NCBI GenBank assembly: GCA_037951165.1
Contig: JBBDHG010000019.1
Span: 11,634,001 to 11,698,000, forward strand
DNA length: 64,000 nucleotides
Source of the DNA: Lophius americanus
Taxonomy: Eukaryota; Chordata; Actinopteri; Lophiiformes; Lophiidae
Direction: 5' to 3'
In this document: one piece after another, positions 1-55,579 of the stretch
Layout of the letters: every line of letters starts with the position of its first letter
How positions within the stretch are numbered: the first letter of the stretch is position 1
Position numbers and translations under genes: made by a program
Notes under the pieces: model-generated
Database searches by the model: none
What the model saw: the letters and a program-made list of their open reading frames with translations, nothing else
Told to the model about the DNA's origin: nothing

Positions 1-2014
1 GTGCTTGTTTGTGTGTGTCTTAGGCACACTATGGAAAAGATTATGCTTTCACTCTATGTTCTCCATGTGGAACCCCTGAGGAGTTGTATATCAAACATGT
101 TAAACTTCATCAAAAACACGAGCCACACCTCCTGTGGACTTTCATCCACCATGTGAAGTTTGAGGTAATCGGATAATAGACAATGAAGTTACAACAATTT
201 TGTGTTTGAGAGTAAAACATCAATATTTCATCAACAGCTACACTGTTCCATGTTCAACTCTCAGGTCTTGGATTTTAGTACTGAGAAATAGAGTTTGAGC
301 CTCCTGATGTAAATCTATTAAGGTGACAAATTAGAGATGGACATATCATGTGTGACAGTTCTGCCTCGGGCCCACATGGAGGAGGAGGAGTAAGGATTAA
401 ATTCAGTTTTTGCCAGCAGCAGGTTAGGTTCACAGAGCAAGTTACCGCAGAGAGTGGACTCAGAGTTGACTTTGCTTTCTGTAATGAAAAACCCAGCATT
501 TTCCTCATCTCAGAGTTGACAAACTAATAGACAAATTCACCAATGGATTAAATGGCTTTTGCTGACGCAAAACCGTCTTATTCACAGAGCAGTGGCAAAG
601 GCTGTTTTGTAATGCCAACTGCGCTGCCATGCAAATTGCGCCTTGGTGCGCCTGTGCTATTTGCATATATGTATATAAGGTATTATGCATGCATATGGTA
701 CAAAATTGGCCCCTTCCTATGCAAACTCCTCTCGTTGCAAAAACAGATAAATTCACTGCACATTCCACAGTTTGCCACATGCATTTACCATGAAATGATT
801 TGCTTCTTCAGAGAGTTGTTTGTTATTGAAACCTATTTATAAGGGTTGCGACGACCATCCTTTTCAGTGTTCATGGCAGCAGTGATTGTGGCCAGAGGAA
901 GGCATACTGATGCCAGGCGTGCTACTGAAACTGACTATTATTAAGATACAGGTTGTTAGCTGTCGTGATTTCTTAATATTCTGGATGAGAAATGATTTAG
1001 TAATATATGTGTTCCATGGAATATGTTCTTCAACCAAAATAAACAGGTAACCGTTTGACTCTCATTCTAATAAGATCTTACCAATATATGTTATGTTTCT
1101 AGACTCCATACATCTCCTTGAATGAATGATTTCAGAGTTCACGGTTCTAGACTATCTAGTGATCTGGTGAATACAGTCTGCATTAAAATTCAAAACATAC
1201 AAAAGTTGCCACCTTATGACCAAGACTACATTTTAGCGTACATATTAGGAATCATGTGTTTTTATAAATTACACCCAAGCGCCTGTGTTAAGTACGGTGC
1301 ACACGTACAGTGAAGTCTGTATTTTACTGGAATTAACTGACATAATCTGCTTGGATGATGAAAGCTCTTTCACTCTGGTCAAACACGCAGCCTCCTGTGT
1401 GTCCCGTATCGGCCCCGGCCGTGTTAAGAGACGTATCCGAAATTGTTACAAATTACCACATGTCCACAGGTAACACTAATCCCTTGCAAACCTGTGTAAG
1501 ATGATGCACTTCATATGATTGGTGCTGATGGAGTTCACACAAGCAATAAACCACTTAAGCGGTCCGAGGCCATTCCTTACAAGAGGACTCAAAATAAATT
1601 CCAAATGGATTCCAGGGGCTCAGGAGAACCAACTAACATTTGGTCTAATAATACTAATGTTGATGAAAGTAATCATAATAATAATAATAATAGCCTCATT
1701 ATAATACATTCACAGTGTTGCCTGAGTCGATCCCCTGAACAGATCCTCCAAGGCAATGATCTGTTGGCTTTGGAGAGTTTGCTGAAGAAGTTCCTCACAA
1801 AGTTTAAATTCTGTTCCTTGGGTGGAACTCTGCCTGTTTGTAAGGCTTGATATGCATTGAATACCTTTTTCTTTTGGTATGTGCTGAAGATCATGCCAAC
1901 TCCTTTTACAGTCTTAAAGTGTGAGTTTGGACACACCAATAGAGCTGACAGACTTGGAAATAAAAATCCAAAGTGTGGTTTCTTGATGTCTTATTCAGCT
2001 GGGAAAATTGCATT
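1..2014. other. intergenic DNA, downstream of grid1
   Basis: No gene recognised. A stretch near 540-800 with repeated GCAAA/GCGCC words and an octamer-like ATTTGCAT (about 658) looks like decayed transposon sequence. An (ATA)n run lies at about 1673-1692. Open frames here are short and match nothing I know. Confidence 0.5.
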
Positions 2015-2017
2015 TTT

Positions 2018-2209
2018 ATTTGATGATCAAGATGATCACGATGATGAATACTATTATTATTATTATTATTATTGTATAGTATTTCCCCGTAAGCTATTCC
2101 TAAATGTTACATTACTATTAATGTTATTATCAACCTGGGATCCCAGCTGCCACAGCGGCCCAACCCTGGAGAAGCGGAGGAAATTGGATTAGCATAAGCT
2201 GATGTTCTT

Positions 2210-2274
<65 letters not shown>

Positions 2275-2514
2275 TTTCAAACCTGACTGGTCATGGCATT
2301 AGGCCGTGCACCCTGAGTCTTCGATCTGCTCGAGGATTCTGCCCGCAATTTTTACTTGCCAATGTCGCCAAGTGCTTGCTAACGGAGGAATTTGTTGGGT
2401 CTCTGTAGATAATTATATGAAGAGTCTGGTCTAGACCTGCTCTTTCTGGAAAGCACCTTGAGACAACTGTTGTTGTGAATTGGCGCTATATAAATAATGA
2501 TTGATTGATTGATA
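2018..2514 (+). mobile_element. LINE 3' end (plus orientation)
   Basis: This is the 3' part of a fish LINE family. It contains CAACCTGGGATCCC, CCAACCCTGGAGAAG and AAATTGGATTA, then a (TC)n tract. It ends with CACCTTGAGACAACTGTTG, GTGAATTGGCGCTATATAAA and a TGATTGATTGATTGAT tail, the familiar end of L2-like fish LINEs. An inverted relative lies at 8455-8942. Internal (TTA)n at 2052-2073 and (TC)n at 2213-2267 occupy the same places in both copies. Confidence 0.75.
2213..2267 (+). repeat. (TC)n microsatellite inside the LINE copy
   Basis: About 27 nearly perfect TC units are seen directly. The inverted LINE copy has a shorter (AG)n at the same internal position (about 8657-8680). Confidence 0.97.
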
Positions 2515-3499
2515 ATCTCTCTGCACTGGTGAGTTGCGGACAGAAAGCTGTAAAATGCTTTGTAATGCCAAAAAAAATTATACAAAAACTGCAAATTTCC
2601 TTCAAAATATCTGATTTCCTGTTTGCCTTGCAAGAAGGCTAGATAACAGAAAGGTGTTTATGAGAAAATGTTTGAATTTCATGAATGAATGAATGAATTT
2701 CATAGTGCTAAGTGAAACGGTGTCCTACGGCTGCTTCTTTGAACTATTCCAGGGAACACTGCGGAGGCACGAAAGAGGCATTTAAGCATATTTGAAGAGA
2801 AAGATATATTGAGAGAGAAAACAATTTGAAAGAGCTACAGAAATATTGGGATTCTGCTAGTTCCCCAAGTTATGTCTGGTATTTGATGAGAGAGGAGCCT
2901 TCTGTGGCACAGGGCATAAAACTTTCATAGCTCTGTCAGGATGCTGTATTTCTCTTGGATTATATCAAATAGTGTGAACTTGTTTATCACATAGTTAATA
3001 CTGCTCAGCGCAGTTAGGGGCTTCGCATCTTCACTTACATTGGCTCTCAGAAAAAAATATGAATCTGCTTTCCAGCAACATGAAGGAAGACAAATGAATG
3101 CACTGCATTCATATGACCCGAGTGTGGAATGGTGTGGCAGTTCAACAAGAGGAGAGTTGTGTGAGCATATGTGACATATATATCATTAATGAGTCGGTGG
3201 AGACATTACAACATTACGATTCTCCTTAGCCAAAGAACAACAGAGTCGGTACAAAATCTTTAAAAACCAATGAAAGAAATTCATGACAACAAAATCATAC
3301 AAAGTCCCACAGAAATAAGAGTGGAATAAAAAAGTGGAAAGAATAAAATTCTTTCTCATTTACTCATTATCACACATCTTTTGTTATAAATCATTCATCT
3401 CATCTTCATTCTCTGTCTTCTCTGTTTGAACTAAAATGATATTCACTCGGCCGCTCCCCCCTTTTATTTAAATTAAACTTTAAATGCTGAATCTCCTAA

Positions 3500-3605
3500 C
3501 TCCTCTGCAACCACACAAAATTTGGCGGGATCTTTCCTATTAGACAACCAAACCCCTCTAACAAGTTTCATCAAAATCTGGCAGATAGTTTTTACACAAT
3601 AGGAG
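3500..3605 (-). repeat. interspersed repeat fragment, minus orientation
   Basis: The reverse complement reads GTAAAAACTATCTGCCAGAT, then TTTTGATGAAACTTG. I recognise this as a common fish repeat whose other end begins CACCTCCxCCAAGGAGG. The plus-orientation partner lies at 4118-4260. The family name is not known to me. Confidence 0.5.
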
Positions 3606-4117
3606 AAAATAATGAAATAAAAACCCATCTTGTAAAAGAATGAATCCATCTTCTAATCTCGATTCACTAAGAACTTTGATGGTTTATTCCCAGGCACATG
3701 CCATATCCTTCCATATACTTTAATCAAATTGTGCCGGGTAGGTCCGGCCTAAAAAAAGGTGAAATGTTGAAGGTAGAATATATTCAAATCCACCATAAAA
3801 TGTGTTTGTTCTCCTCTGCCAATTACTCAACCCACTCACGATGTATATCCAAAATCCATCAGCTTTTAGCTTTTGGCATGGCTTTTAGCAATCCTTTTTC
3901 TGGGCTGTGTTTCTTGGCACATCACTGACACCTGTAGATCGGTGAACTGGTGTGAAAATATTTGTGGGAGTGGGCATCATGTCACCAGCTGTTGGATACT
4001 CTATGAGAAAACCTCATTAAGGTACAGGCAGTCAAAACCTTACAAGGTTCTTAAAAAAAATAAAACAAAATGTTTTTTGTGGTTCAGAGACATGTAGTGT
4101 AACATATTTTACTCATA

Positions 4118-4260
4118 GGTTTTACCTCCACAAGGAGGAGTGTTGTCACATTTATGTGTCTGTTTGTCTGTCTTTCTAATGGCAGGTTTAGGTGCATCTA
4201 AAAGCGGATTTCCACAAAACTTTGTGAAGGGGTGATGCATGGCTCAGACAAAAACTTGTT
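4118..4260 (+). repeat. interspersed repeat fragment, plus orientation
   Basis: It starts TTTTACCTCCACAAGGAGGA, continues with a GTCTGTTTGTCTGTCTTTCT tract and then TTCCACAAAACTTTGTGAAGG. It matches the layout of the same fish repeat as 3500-3605. It is diverged and coding-free. Confidence 0.5.
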
Positions 4261-5575
4261 AAAGTTTGCTGCAGATCTCAAAAGCAGACCAGAGGCACGA
4301 AATATTCTCCAACAATGCGGAATAGGATTTTTGGAAAGACATTTTCATATGTTCTCAAGAAATGATCCATAAATATAGGTGTGCATCTATGAGTGTGAAG
4401 TATAAGGTGCAAATCAAGATGGTGATCCCTTTTTTCCCTTATGGTTCTAGTGTAAAAAATACGTAAATGAGTAGTTGGTGTAGGATTGTTTATCATTGAA
4501 GGTAGACGTATTTTGAACAAAGTGATTATCTAGGATGTAAAACTCAACAGGTCACTTTTTATACAGTGTGTGAATTGAATTAATCATTTAGGTCACACTC
4601 TGATACTTTTTCAAATGTGGTGGTAATCGACTACACATTATTCTGTTGTACTTGGCACTAAGCTAAATGAAGGGTTCAAGGACTCAATGTTGCTCTAATT
4701 TACATTCAATGATCCCAACTCACACAATTATGGAGAACAAGAGGACAGAGTAGCCATTACATTTCTGAACATGTTTTCTCATTTGACCTTTTTGTGGACA
4801 TGTTACTGTTTTTAGTTTTGTGAGCACAAGAGCAGACACGGCACATGTATCAAATGTATGTTTTGCTTGATTCTAACTCTTTCGCCTCAGAGAAATATGA
4901 GACAGGTGATCAGGATGAGAACATGCCTTATGTAACTAATTCCAGACATAATAATAACACCTCAAAATAAAAAGAAAGTTGCAAAAGAAAGTCAAATGGT
5001 TCTTAATGATGTTTCTGGGAAGTAGCATGGAAACATCTAATCACATATCAGCCAATGAGCCGGCAGGGGGACAATCAGATATCTAAATGTTGTCAAATAT
5101 GTGCACAGAAAAGTTTCCGTTTAACATCTAGCTACTTTTTTTCATCAGATCTACAGATAGCTCCTCCTTTATGGTGTAAATAAAATATTAAAGTGGCAAA
5201 GCGATTTTTTTTGCAATTATTATTTCAAGTATGTTTATACAAAGACCAAAAACAGTAAGGCATCAACTAACAATCTTTAGACTTAATGAATTGTTTTTGT
5301 TTTTTTTGAATGAAAAAACACCTGTCACTGTCATGCAGTTTCATGTTTGCAGATAACACTAGATCTCATCATTGAACTCCGACTGTGGGTTTACCTTATT
5401 ATGCTGCACGATGACTTTCTGACTGGGCAGGGAAGTTATTTTTAAATGCAGACATTATGCTCTAAACAAATGTATTTGCCTCCGTAGCCACGTTTTGATG
5501 CCTCATTTTTGAAAATATTTTAGAAACATTATCTCCACAACACTCATGCAAAAATTTGTTTTCATTTGTTTTCAT

Positions 5576-5633
5576 CAATTTGAATACTTATATGCAGATA
5601 ATCAAGACTATCTGCATATAAGTATTTAATTGT
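5576..5633. repeat. perfect 18-bp hairpin, extendable to about 24 bp
   Basis: AATACTTATATGCAGATA (5583-5600) and its exact reverse complement (5609-5626) flank an 8-base loop, ATCAAGAC. Outside the perfect stem, pairing continues for about 6 more pairs with one wobble and one bulge. It could be a small inverted repeat, a transposon scar or a transcribed hairpin. Confidence 0.95.
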
Positions 5634-8454
5634 GTAAGATAAATATAGAGTTCATAATTTAACAGTAAAATATGCAGTTGCATTTAATATGAAATAACAT
5701 TGTGCAACACCCATACACTCACAGACCTTTTTGCTGCATGAAAAATTCAAAAAGCCACAGATTTTCTAACTATGCCAGGAAGATTTTCTTTTGCCATCTG
5801 TTTGAAGCAGCAGAGACTGACTCATTTTAACCAAAAGGCTGTCAAACATAAAGCATCCTTTTCCTTTCGATAAAATAACAATATATAATACAATACAATA
5901 AACGATTCTATTCTCTCTGATAATCCATTCACAACCAGTTTAAGTATTTTTCAGAAATGGTTGACTAATTTGTGTGTATTATGTGAGTACTCTTAATCAA
6001 GATAGGCAGAGTAAATTTTTAATCAATGAAATAAAACAGCAAACAAAGGTTTATGGTGATAAAATAGCAAAAGAGCCTCCCTGAAGTAAAAGAAACCAAA
6101 AGCTCTGCATGCATTTAAGGTTTGATGGCCAATGAATGGATAATAAGGCTGCAGAGGCAGTGTGGCCAGACGGCCAGTGATCTCTCTGCAGGGAGAATCG
6201 AATAGTTATTTTACAAGAGATTGCCTCAAGCTGCCCACACCAGCTAATTATACAGACAGTTCATGCGAGTCCTGTATGGCAGAATTGTATAATTACAAAG
6301 ACCCTGTTCTTGTGATAATGTGCTCTGCCAAAAACTGATGTAGATTTTGGTTTTACAAGTAATACAAGTCCATTAGATGATTTTCTTCCATGCACAGTAC
6401 ATTATCAGTTTTCAAGATATTCCTCTTGTATTCATTTTATTCTGTATTATGCAATGCTAAAAAATGAATGTGTTTTAAGGTGTTCTTTTCAGTAATCTCT
6501 TGAAATGAGAGTAATCTCATCGGGTCCTTTTGGTGAAGTGGGTTGTATTTTCAAAGACATCACAGCATCACCACTACATCTAAGAATGGAAGGGTGGACC
6601 ACTGCAACAGGAAAGGTGACCGGGGGCAAATCGACAATCTCACACATATGAGCACAGAGAGAACTCTTAACCTTACAATGATGAAATGCATGTTCACACT
6701 CAAACTTCAGGGGAGAAGTTTTAAAAGTCCTTATTTTGTGACAGTGTGCTGGGGGTTCAGTTGTCTATGTCAAAAATACCACCTGGGGAATTTCATTCCA
6801 GGAAATGTTTAGAAATTCCAAATATTTGAAGGGGTCAAGATGGTTGCATTAGTTCTGATACAGACAACTCTGGTGACATTGCACATCATCGATCAAAAAC
6901 CATTACTGCTTTAATATAACGGGGGTTTGTGAGGAGGGGGCTCTCGTGTTCCAGCTATAAAGAACTTCTTTGCTGGAAGCTCAGTGGTGTTCGAACGAAG
7001 TGGCTCAATTACTCTGCTAGCTCCGTGAGAGCAAAGTCGCGTTGTGCAGAGGCACAAAACAATAAACAAGAACAATAAAGTCAGTGCTGTCAGCAGGTGA
7101 AATAGCCATGCTGCAAATACATAACCAACCATGAACATCAATGATGGACAATGCAATAGACTGGAATTTTTGAAAACTGAGCATGAGTATACAGAATTCC
7201 AACCTCAAACTGCATGCCTCAATCACGCCATAAAATGTGCCGTACCGCCTTTATACATTACACAGTGCAGACAGAGGAAGGAAATCACTTGAGGAGTGGA
7301 CTGTGACCCAGATAAAGCGCTGACCCTGCAATCATGGCACAGGTTAACATGAGACAGGGTTGTTTTAGTGGATCAGAGAGGAGAGAAAAATAATTATCCT
7401 GCTACTCGTCAATGTTGAACTTTCAGGTAAGATTCCAGTCAACAAAAAGCCACCTCAGGTATTGAAATCACTCCCAGGCAGAACAGTTGGAGTCGTGTCT
7501 ACAGCTGAGGAATAACTTCTTTGTTGCTGCGGCAGGGATTCTTTTTTAATGGTTTCTCCCTGTTAAAGCACTCAGATGGTTACTCAATGTGTGTTTGAGG
7601 AGGAACGTAACTGTCTACATCGGGGTGCCTAACTCGATCACAATAGAGGCCATAATAAGAAAATCTACATCGGGGGCCAAACAGGACCCAAATTGAAAAT
7701 GTTTAATCTGAACAATAATGACAATCAATTCTTATTGTAATCACTAATTTTATAGGATTATTCACAAAACAAGGGGAACAGAAAAAAGTTAAATTACAAA
7801 TTAACTAATTTCTATGTCTCCCGCTCTATCAACAGTTTTTGAAGGACCCATTTCCAATGAAAGTTTTTATTCACAAGCATAAACAGCAGCCAAAAAACTA
7901 TATTTTTAAGTCTGTTTTTAATCAACAATATCAACAAAAAGTGAACTTTAAATTACTCTTGGTAAATGGCTGGGCAGATTTCTTCCTTATGCCACAATAA
8001 ACAATATATGTAGATTGTTGCTCCTAATATCTGTTACACCAGTCAGGAGCAGCTGCACCAACCGAAGAAAACACTGCTGCATGAATAGCCTTCAGGTGCA
8101 TTTCATATTAAATGTAAGCAACTTAGTGTTTTCATGTTTTTAACGCAACAGCACTAATACATGCTGCACAGCTGTAGGACGTGAACGCTCTTACCAATTA
8201 ATTAAATGGTCCGTTCTAATCACTAAACTGCAGGTGTGACTTACCAATACATAAATAAGCATTTACGTTTTTTTTTTTCTTTTAATCCATGTTCCCTCCC
8301 GGGCTTCAGATGAGCCTAAAGGTTATTGAGCGGATGGATCTATGCTGACATATGGCAACAGAGGACCGGGGAGGGAGCTTACACTGGTGCTTTTGGGTGA
8401 CACACCGGCTATCGCAGTGACTTCTTGGATTTGTAGTATCATTCAATCTTCAAA
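5634..8454. other. intergenic DNA
   Basis: No gene recognised. 6105-6330 is less AT-rich and motif-dense (for example AGCTAATTATACAG) and could be conserved non-coding DNA. 7620-7720 (ATCGGGGGCCAAACAGGACC) looks like a diverged interspersed repeat. Other short open frames have no support. Confidence 0.45.
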
Positions 8455-8852
8455 CAATCTTTGTTTATTTAACGCCAATTCACAACAATTGTTGTCTTAA
8501 GGTGCTTTCCAGAAAAGGTAAGTCTAGCCCGAACTCTTTATCTAATTATCTAACAGAGACCTCACAAATTCCTCCGTGAGCCATCACTTGGCGACACCTC
8601 AAACAGATTCAAGATTTACAGTGTATGGCCTACTGCCATGACCGGTGAGGTTTGAAGGAGAGAGAGAGAGAGAGAGAGGGGAGGAGAGGAACAGACGGGG
8701 GAAAAACCAGCAAAGCTATCAGTTATGGTAATCCAATTTCTTCTGCTTCTCCAGGGTTTGGCCGTGGCGGCAGAAGGGATCCCAGGTTGATAGGAACATT
8801 AATTGTAATATGATAACATTTAGCAATAGCTTATGGGAAAATAATATACTAT

Positions 8853-8853
8853 G

Positions 8854-8902
<49 letters not shown>
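8853..8902 (-). repeat. (TAA)n microsatellite in the LINE
   Basis: About 16 units seen directly. The counterpart of (TTA)n at 2052-2073 in the inverted LINE copy. Confidence 0.97.
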
Positions 8903-8905
<3 letters not shown>

Positions 8906-9197
8906 CAATAAGAATCGTAATCATCGTCATGATCATTGTATTCAGTGGGAATCGTGCAGGTCCAGAGCAGCAGATGCAGCCACCAACCATGTGACCCTGC
9001 AGGGTGTAAAAGCTCAAAGACTCCAGAGAAGAAGTCAAGTAAGTAACATGTAATAATCCAGAAACATGTATTAAAGTGAGAGGGATGTATAAAGAGGGAT
9101 GGTGAGAGATGAAGAGAGAAAAGTTCAGTGTTTCATGGGAGATCCCATAGCAGTCTAAACGTATAGCAGCATATCTAAGAGCTAGCTTATGCCAGCC

Positions 9198-9419
9198 TTA
9201 ATTATAAGCGTTATCATAAAGTAAGGTTTTAAGCCTACTTTTAAATGTAGAGAGGGTGTCTTCCCAACAAACTGAGATTGGAAGATGGTTCCTAATGAGA
9301 GGAGCCTGGGAGCTGAACATGGCTACCATTCTACTTCTGGAGACACTAGGGACTACAAGTAACATTGCATCCTGGGAGCGCAGTGTTCTGGTAGGAACCA
9401 TAAGCTCTTTCAGATACAT
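9198..9419 (-). pseudogene. LINE ORF2 C-terminal fragment
   Basis: The translation contains NHLPISVCWEDTLSTFKSRL followed by KTLLYDNAYN. The pattern NxLPxxI...FKSRLKTxLF is the usual C-terminus of non-LTR reverse-transcriptase proteins. Only this tail remains. Confidence 0.6.
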
Positions 9420-9833
9420 TGGTGCCTGACCGTTAAGGGTTTTGAACGTGAGCAGAACATTTTGAATTAGATTCTAGATTTAACCGGGAACAAAATAAGG
9501 GAAGCTAATATGGGAGAGAAGTGTTCTCTTATACTGGTTCTGGTCAGGACATGTGCAGCAGGGGAGGGGTCAAGAGAAAACTACCTACATAGTTTTTTGC
9601 AATAGCACACACCAATTGAACATTATTTTTAGTCACCTTCGATTAGTGTTATCGGCTGTCATTACCGCTGACATAGCTTACTATCTTTCTTTCTATCTTT
9701 CTGCCAGCAGTATTAGATATGATTCCACGTCACCCGCTCTGGCCACTGTGGTTGCTGGTTTCACGTTACAAAATAGAACTCCCAATGACCAGAGTTGGCT
9801 AAGCGGGTGCGTTGCTGAGTGGGGAAAAACTAT

Positions 9834-10122
9834 TCAGAACATGAACTGGTGGTGGTAATCTGTGAGCTGGTGTTCCGGACTATGCCTCCTTTGCGCAGTC
9901 ACCCAGGCTCCCTGGATTCCCGGCTGCTTGAGAGTTGCTAGGGGGCGGCTAGGAGGAGCTAAGTTAGGTTGGTCCGCTCCAGCTACAGGAGGCTGGATAG
10001 CTACAGCGACCAATTGGTTTTTATGCATGGTGCGGAGCTGCGTATCTAATTCAGTAAGCCTCCCCTCAAAGTCTAAAAATAAATTACACTTGTTACATGT
10101 ATTATTGGAGCCAAAGGAGGCC
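9834..10122 (-). pseudogene. LINE ORF1-like fragment with CxxC motif
   Basis: An open frame with no stop for about 96 codons. It contains NNTCNKCNLFLDFEGRLTEL, a CxxC pair followed by a heptad-like LxxxLxxxL segment, and then a proline-rich stretch. This resembles the N-terminus of ORF1 proteins of fish LINEs as I know them. A stop lies just upstream and the frame ends before any catalytic domain. Confidence 0.5.
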
Positions 10123-10180
10123 TAGAAGTACCTCAACATATGACACAGTGAGCAAGAGAGCAGGACAGGTAGAAGGAGAG

Positions 10181-12115
10181 AGAGAAGCCATATTGATCTG
10201 TGAGTTAGCGGTTTATGGCTATGTATTTGGAAAAGGAAGCGCAGATTGAGCGAGATTGAGTAGTTGAGTGCTTAGGTGGAATTACTCTTGATAAGAGAGA
10301 ACCTCTGAAATATATCGTTATAATTGTGTTAATTTACAAGCTACCATAGGAAGTGGCACTGATGTTTTGTGCTGTTTACCAGCGGCCAAGTAATTATAGA
10401 ACTTTGATATTGTCTCGTTGGCCAGATACAATTGTTAAATGTGCCGGAGGTGGCCCCCAGGCCTTGGAATTGACAATGTGATTTACATCATTGAAAAGCC
10501 AGCAGCGAGTCTAAGCGGATGCAGCGACAAAAGTTAACATGGTATCTGTTGCCTGTTATTTCTTTCACGTTTAAGTTCTGCTGAAGAAGTCCAGCCAACA
10601 GTTTAACAGTTAAGATTAAAACATTAAATGAAATTTACAGGATGTGAATCACTTTTTCCAGAGGTAAAATACATCAGCATTTTGGAGAGTTAAATTGTAG
10701 AAGTAAAAACAAAGCCACAAGACGTGTGACATTTATTCCCCTGCAGAGACAAACTTATAAAATGCATGCCTGATGGAAATGGCTGGTGCAAAACACAGGA
10801 AGTGATTATTTCTGACCTTTATTGTAAGCAACTGTTTGATTGACACAAAAGGTCAACACCAAATGTAAGTTTGTTCTGCCTTTCATTAAAGTGTTTCCTA
10901 TCACGAAACATTGTTTGTTTTTAATGTTATTCTTGATCGCCGCAAAATATCTATCTCCATCGGTGCCGGTAGACACAGACCTTCTATGCAAAATTACTAC
11001 TTACTCTCTCACTTTCTCACAAGTCAGTTTCATCAAATGCTCACCTTGAAGAATTTTATTAAAATCTCTGCGAAAAAAATTGCAGAAAAGTTTTTAAGAA
11101 ATTGAAATTGAATCATGTTGCAGCTGTTGTCGTCGCTCCTCTCTGGTTTTTAATTTTCCTGGTCTACTTTGCTTAATTGCAAAAAGCCACATAAATTCAG
11201 ATCTCACCATGCAGATTCATGAGGAATGACCATGAATCAGGTTTGTATCCGATCTAGAACAGATGTGAATATGACTCAAATCAGATTCCAATGAACAGAT
11301 GTTTGTGTTCATACAGCCATTGTGTCACATTATGAAAATAAAATCTGGTTTAGTTTAGTTACTTCAGCCTGGTAATGTGAAAATAGCCATAATGATACTC
11401 AAGATTATTGCATGGAGGTCAGTCAAACTTTTAGATTCAAGTTCAACTTCTATCTAGTGTACATCTGATAGATTGGAGTATAAAACATTTATGTAGAGAT
11501 GGCCTGAATTATTTCATATTGTTAAGACTAAGATTACCAGACATATATTTTTTGATGAATGAAACAACAAATAACAAATCTGATTGTTTTATCTTGGCAA
11601 AATAATCCACAAACGTGTTTGGTGATGCAGGGACACAATGTCATTGTAGTCAATCATTATAATAATAAGCCCAGTGCAGGAAAATCACTAGAAGCTGAGG
11701 AGGAAAATGGTGAGATAATACAGTATATTAAGCCGCTGATAATAGCCCAAGTAATCTAAAAAGAAAAATATGCGTATGTAGTGACTGCTTGCATTTCAAA
11801 TGTGTTTTTGAATCCATTAAAATATCAAATATAATTGACAACAAATATGTACTATTTTATCTGTGATCCCAGTGAGTCAGTCACAGTTAAACCCTGAGAG
11901 AACAGTATTAATGTACTGAATGTTTCCAAGCACACTACTTCTTTTTTTTTTTTATTATACTTTTTTTTTGATATTTTTGATATGAAAAAAATAGCGTCTC
12001 AAAATGTCTTTGTGAAATGTTTTTTTATCATGAATTTTCACAGTACATTCAGTTAATCTAAAAGAAAACATTGTTGAACTTGGCACTTAGAAAACAACCA
12101 CAAAGAAATGTCACT
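10181..12115. other. intergenic DNA next to the grid1 3' end
   Basis: No gene recognised. 10380-10490 (GCCGGAGGTGGCCCCCAGGC) resembles hAT-type debris. 11160-11345, beginning GCAAAAAGCCACATAAATTC, resembles a repeat that also occurs at 26630-26860. The remainder is AT-rich with homopolymer runs near 11940-11980. Confidence 0.45.
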
Positions 12116-12439
12116 TTTATTCATTTAGAATAAAATTTACAAAGCCATTCAAACAGTCATTTTGTAAAATACTTTTAGGGGTTTTAAACTCAACTGTTGA
12201 ATATTCAAAATACACTTTTTATTGTTTCTTCTCTCTCACTCCTTGTACTTACAAGTATGTACATTAAAGTCTCTGTGTCTTGTTGTATGTCATTCTACTG
12301 ACTCTTCTTATCCGGTAGTAAAAATCCTTTTTCAGTGTTTTAGTTTTCTCTCTTTACATTACATTTACATTTACATAGCACTCTGCTTGGCTCTCCACTA
12401 TCCTGTTTGAGCTCGAGTGTCTTTGAATGTTCACAATGC
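12116..12439 (-). terminator. grid1: grid1 3' UTR with two polyadenylation signals
   Basis: Downstream of the TAA the minus strand carries AATAAA at 12218-12223 and again at 12116-12121. This gives a short 3' UTR of about 220-350 bases. A GT-rich stretch follows the first signal. I infer the 3' end of the canonical transcript here; no cleavage site can be seen directly. Confidence 0.55.

Positions 12440-55579
<43,140 letters not shown>

Larger units (their letters stand above)
2515..5575. other. intergenic DNA
   Basis: No gene recognised. Contains fragments of one interspersed repeat family in both orientations (3500-3605 and 4118-4260, listed separately). The rest is AT-rich with short, non-conserved open frames. 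Confidence 0.5.
8455..10180 (-). mobile_element. internally deleted LINE, minus orientation
   Basis: Read on the minus strand, the 5' part (10122-9834) encodes an ORF1-like fragment. Next comes sequence resembling the start of the SGNH-type domain found in fish LINE ORF1 (about 9820-9690). Then comes the end of a reverse-transcriptase ORF (9419-9198). The 3' tail ends GAATTGGCGTTAAATAAACA at about 8455. Its last ~490 bases mirror the copy at 2018-2514. Most of the reverse transcriptase is missing, so the element is not autonomous. Confidence 0.65.
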
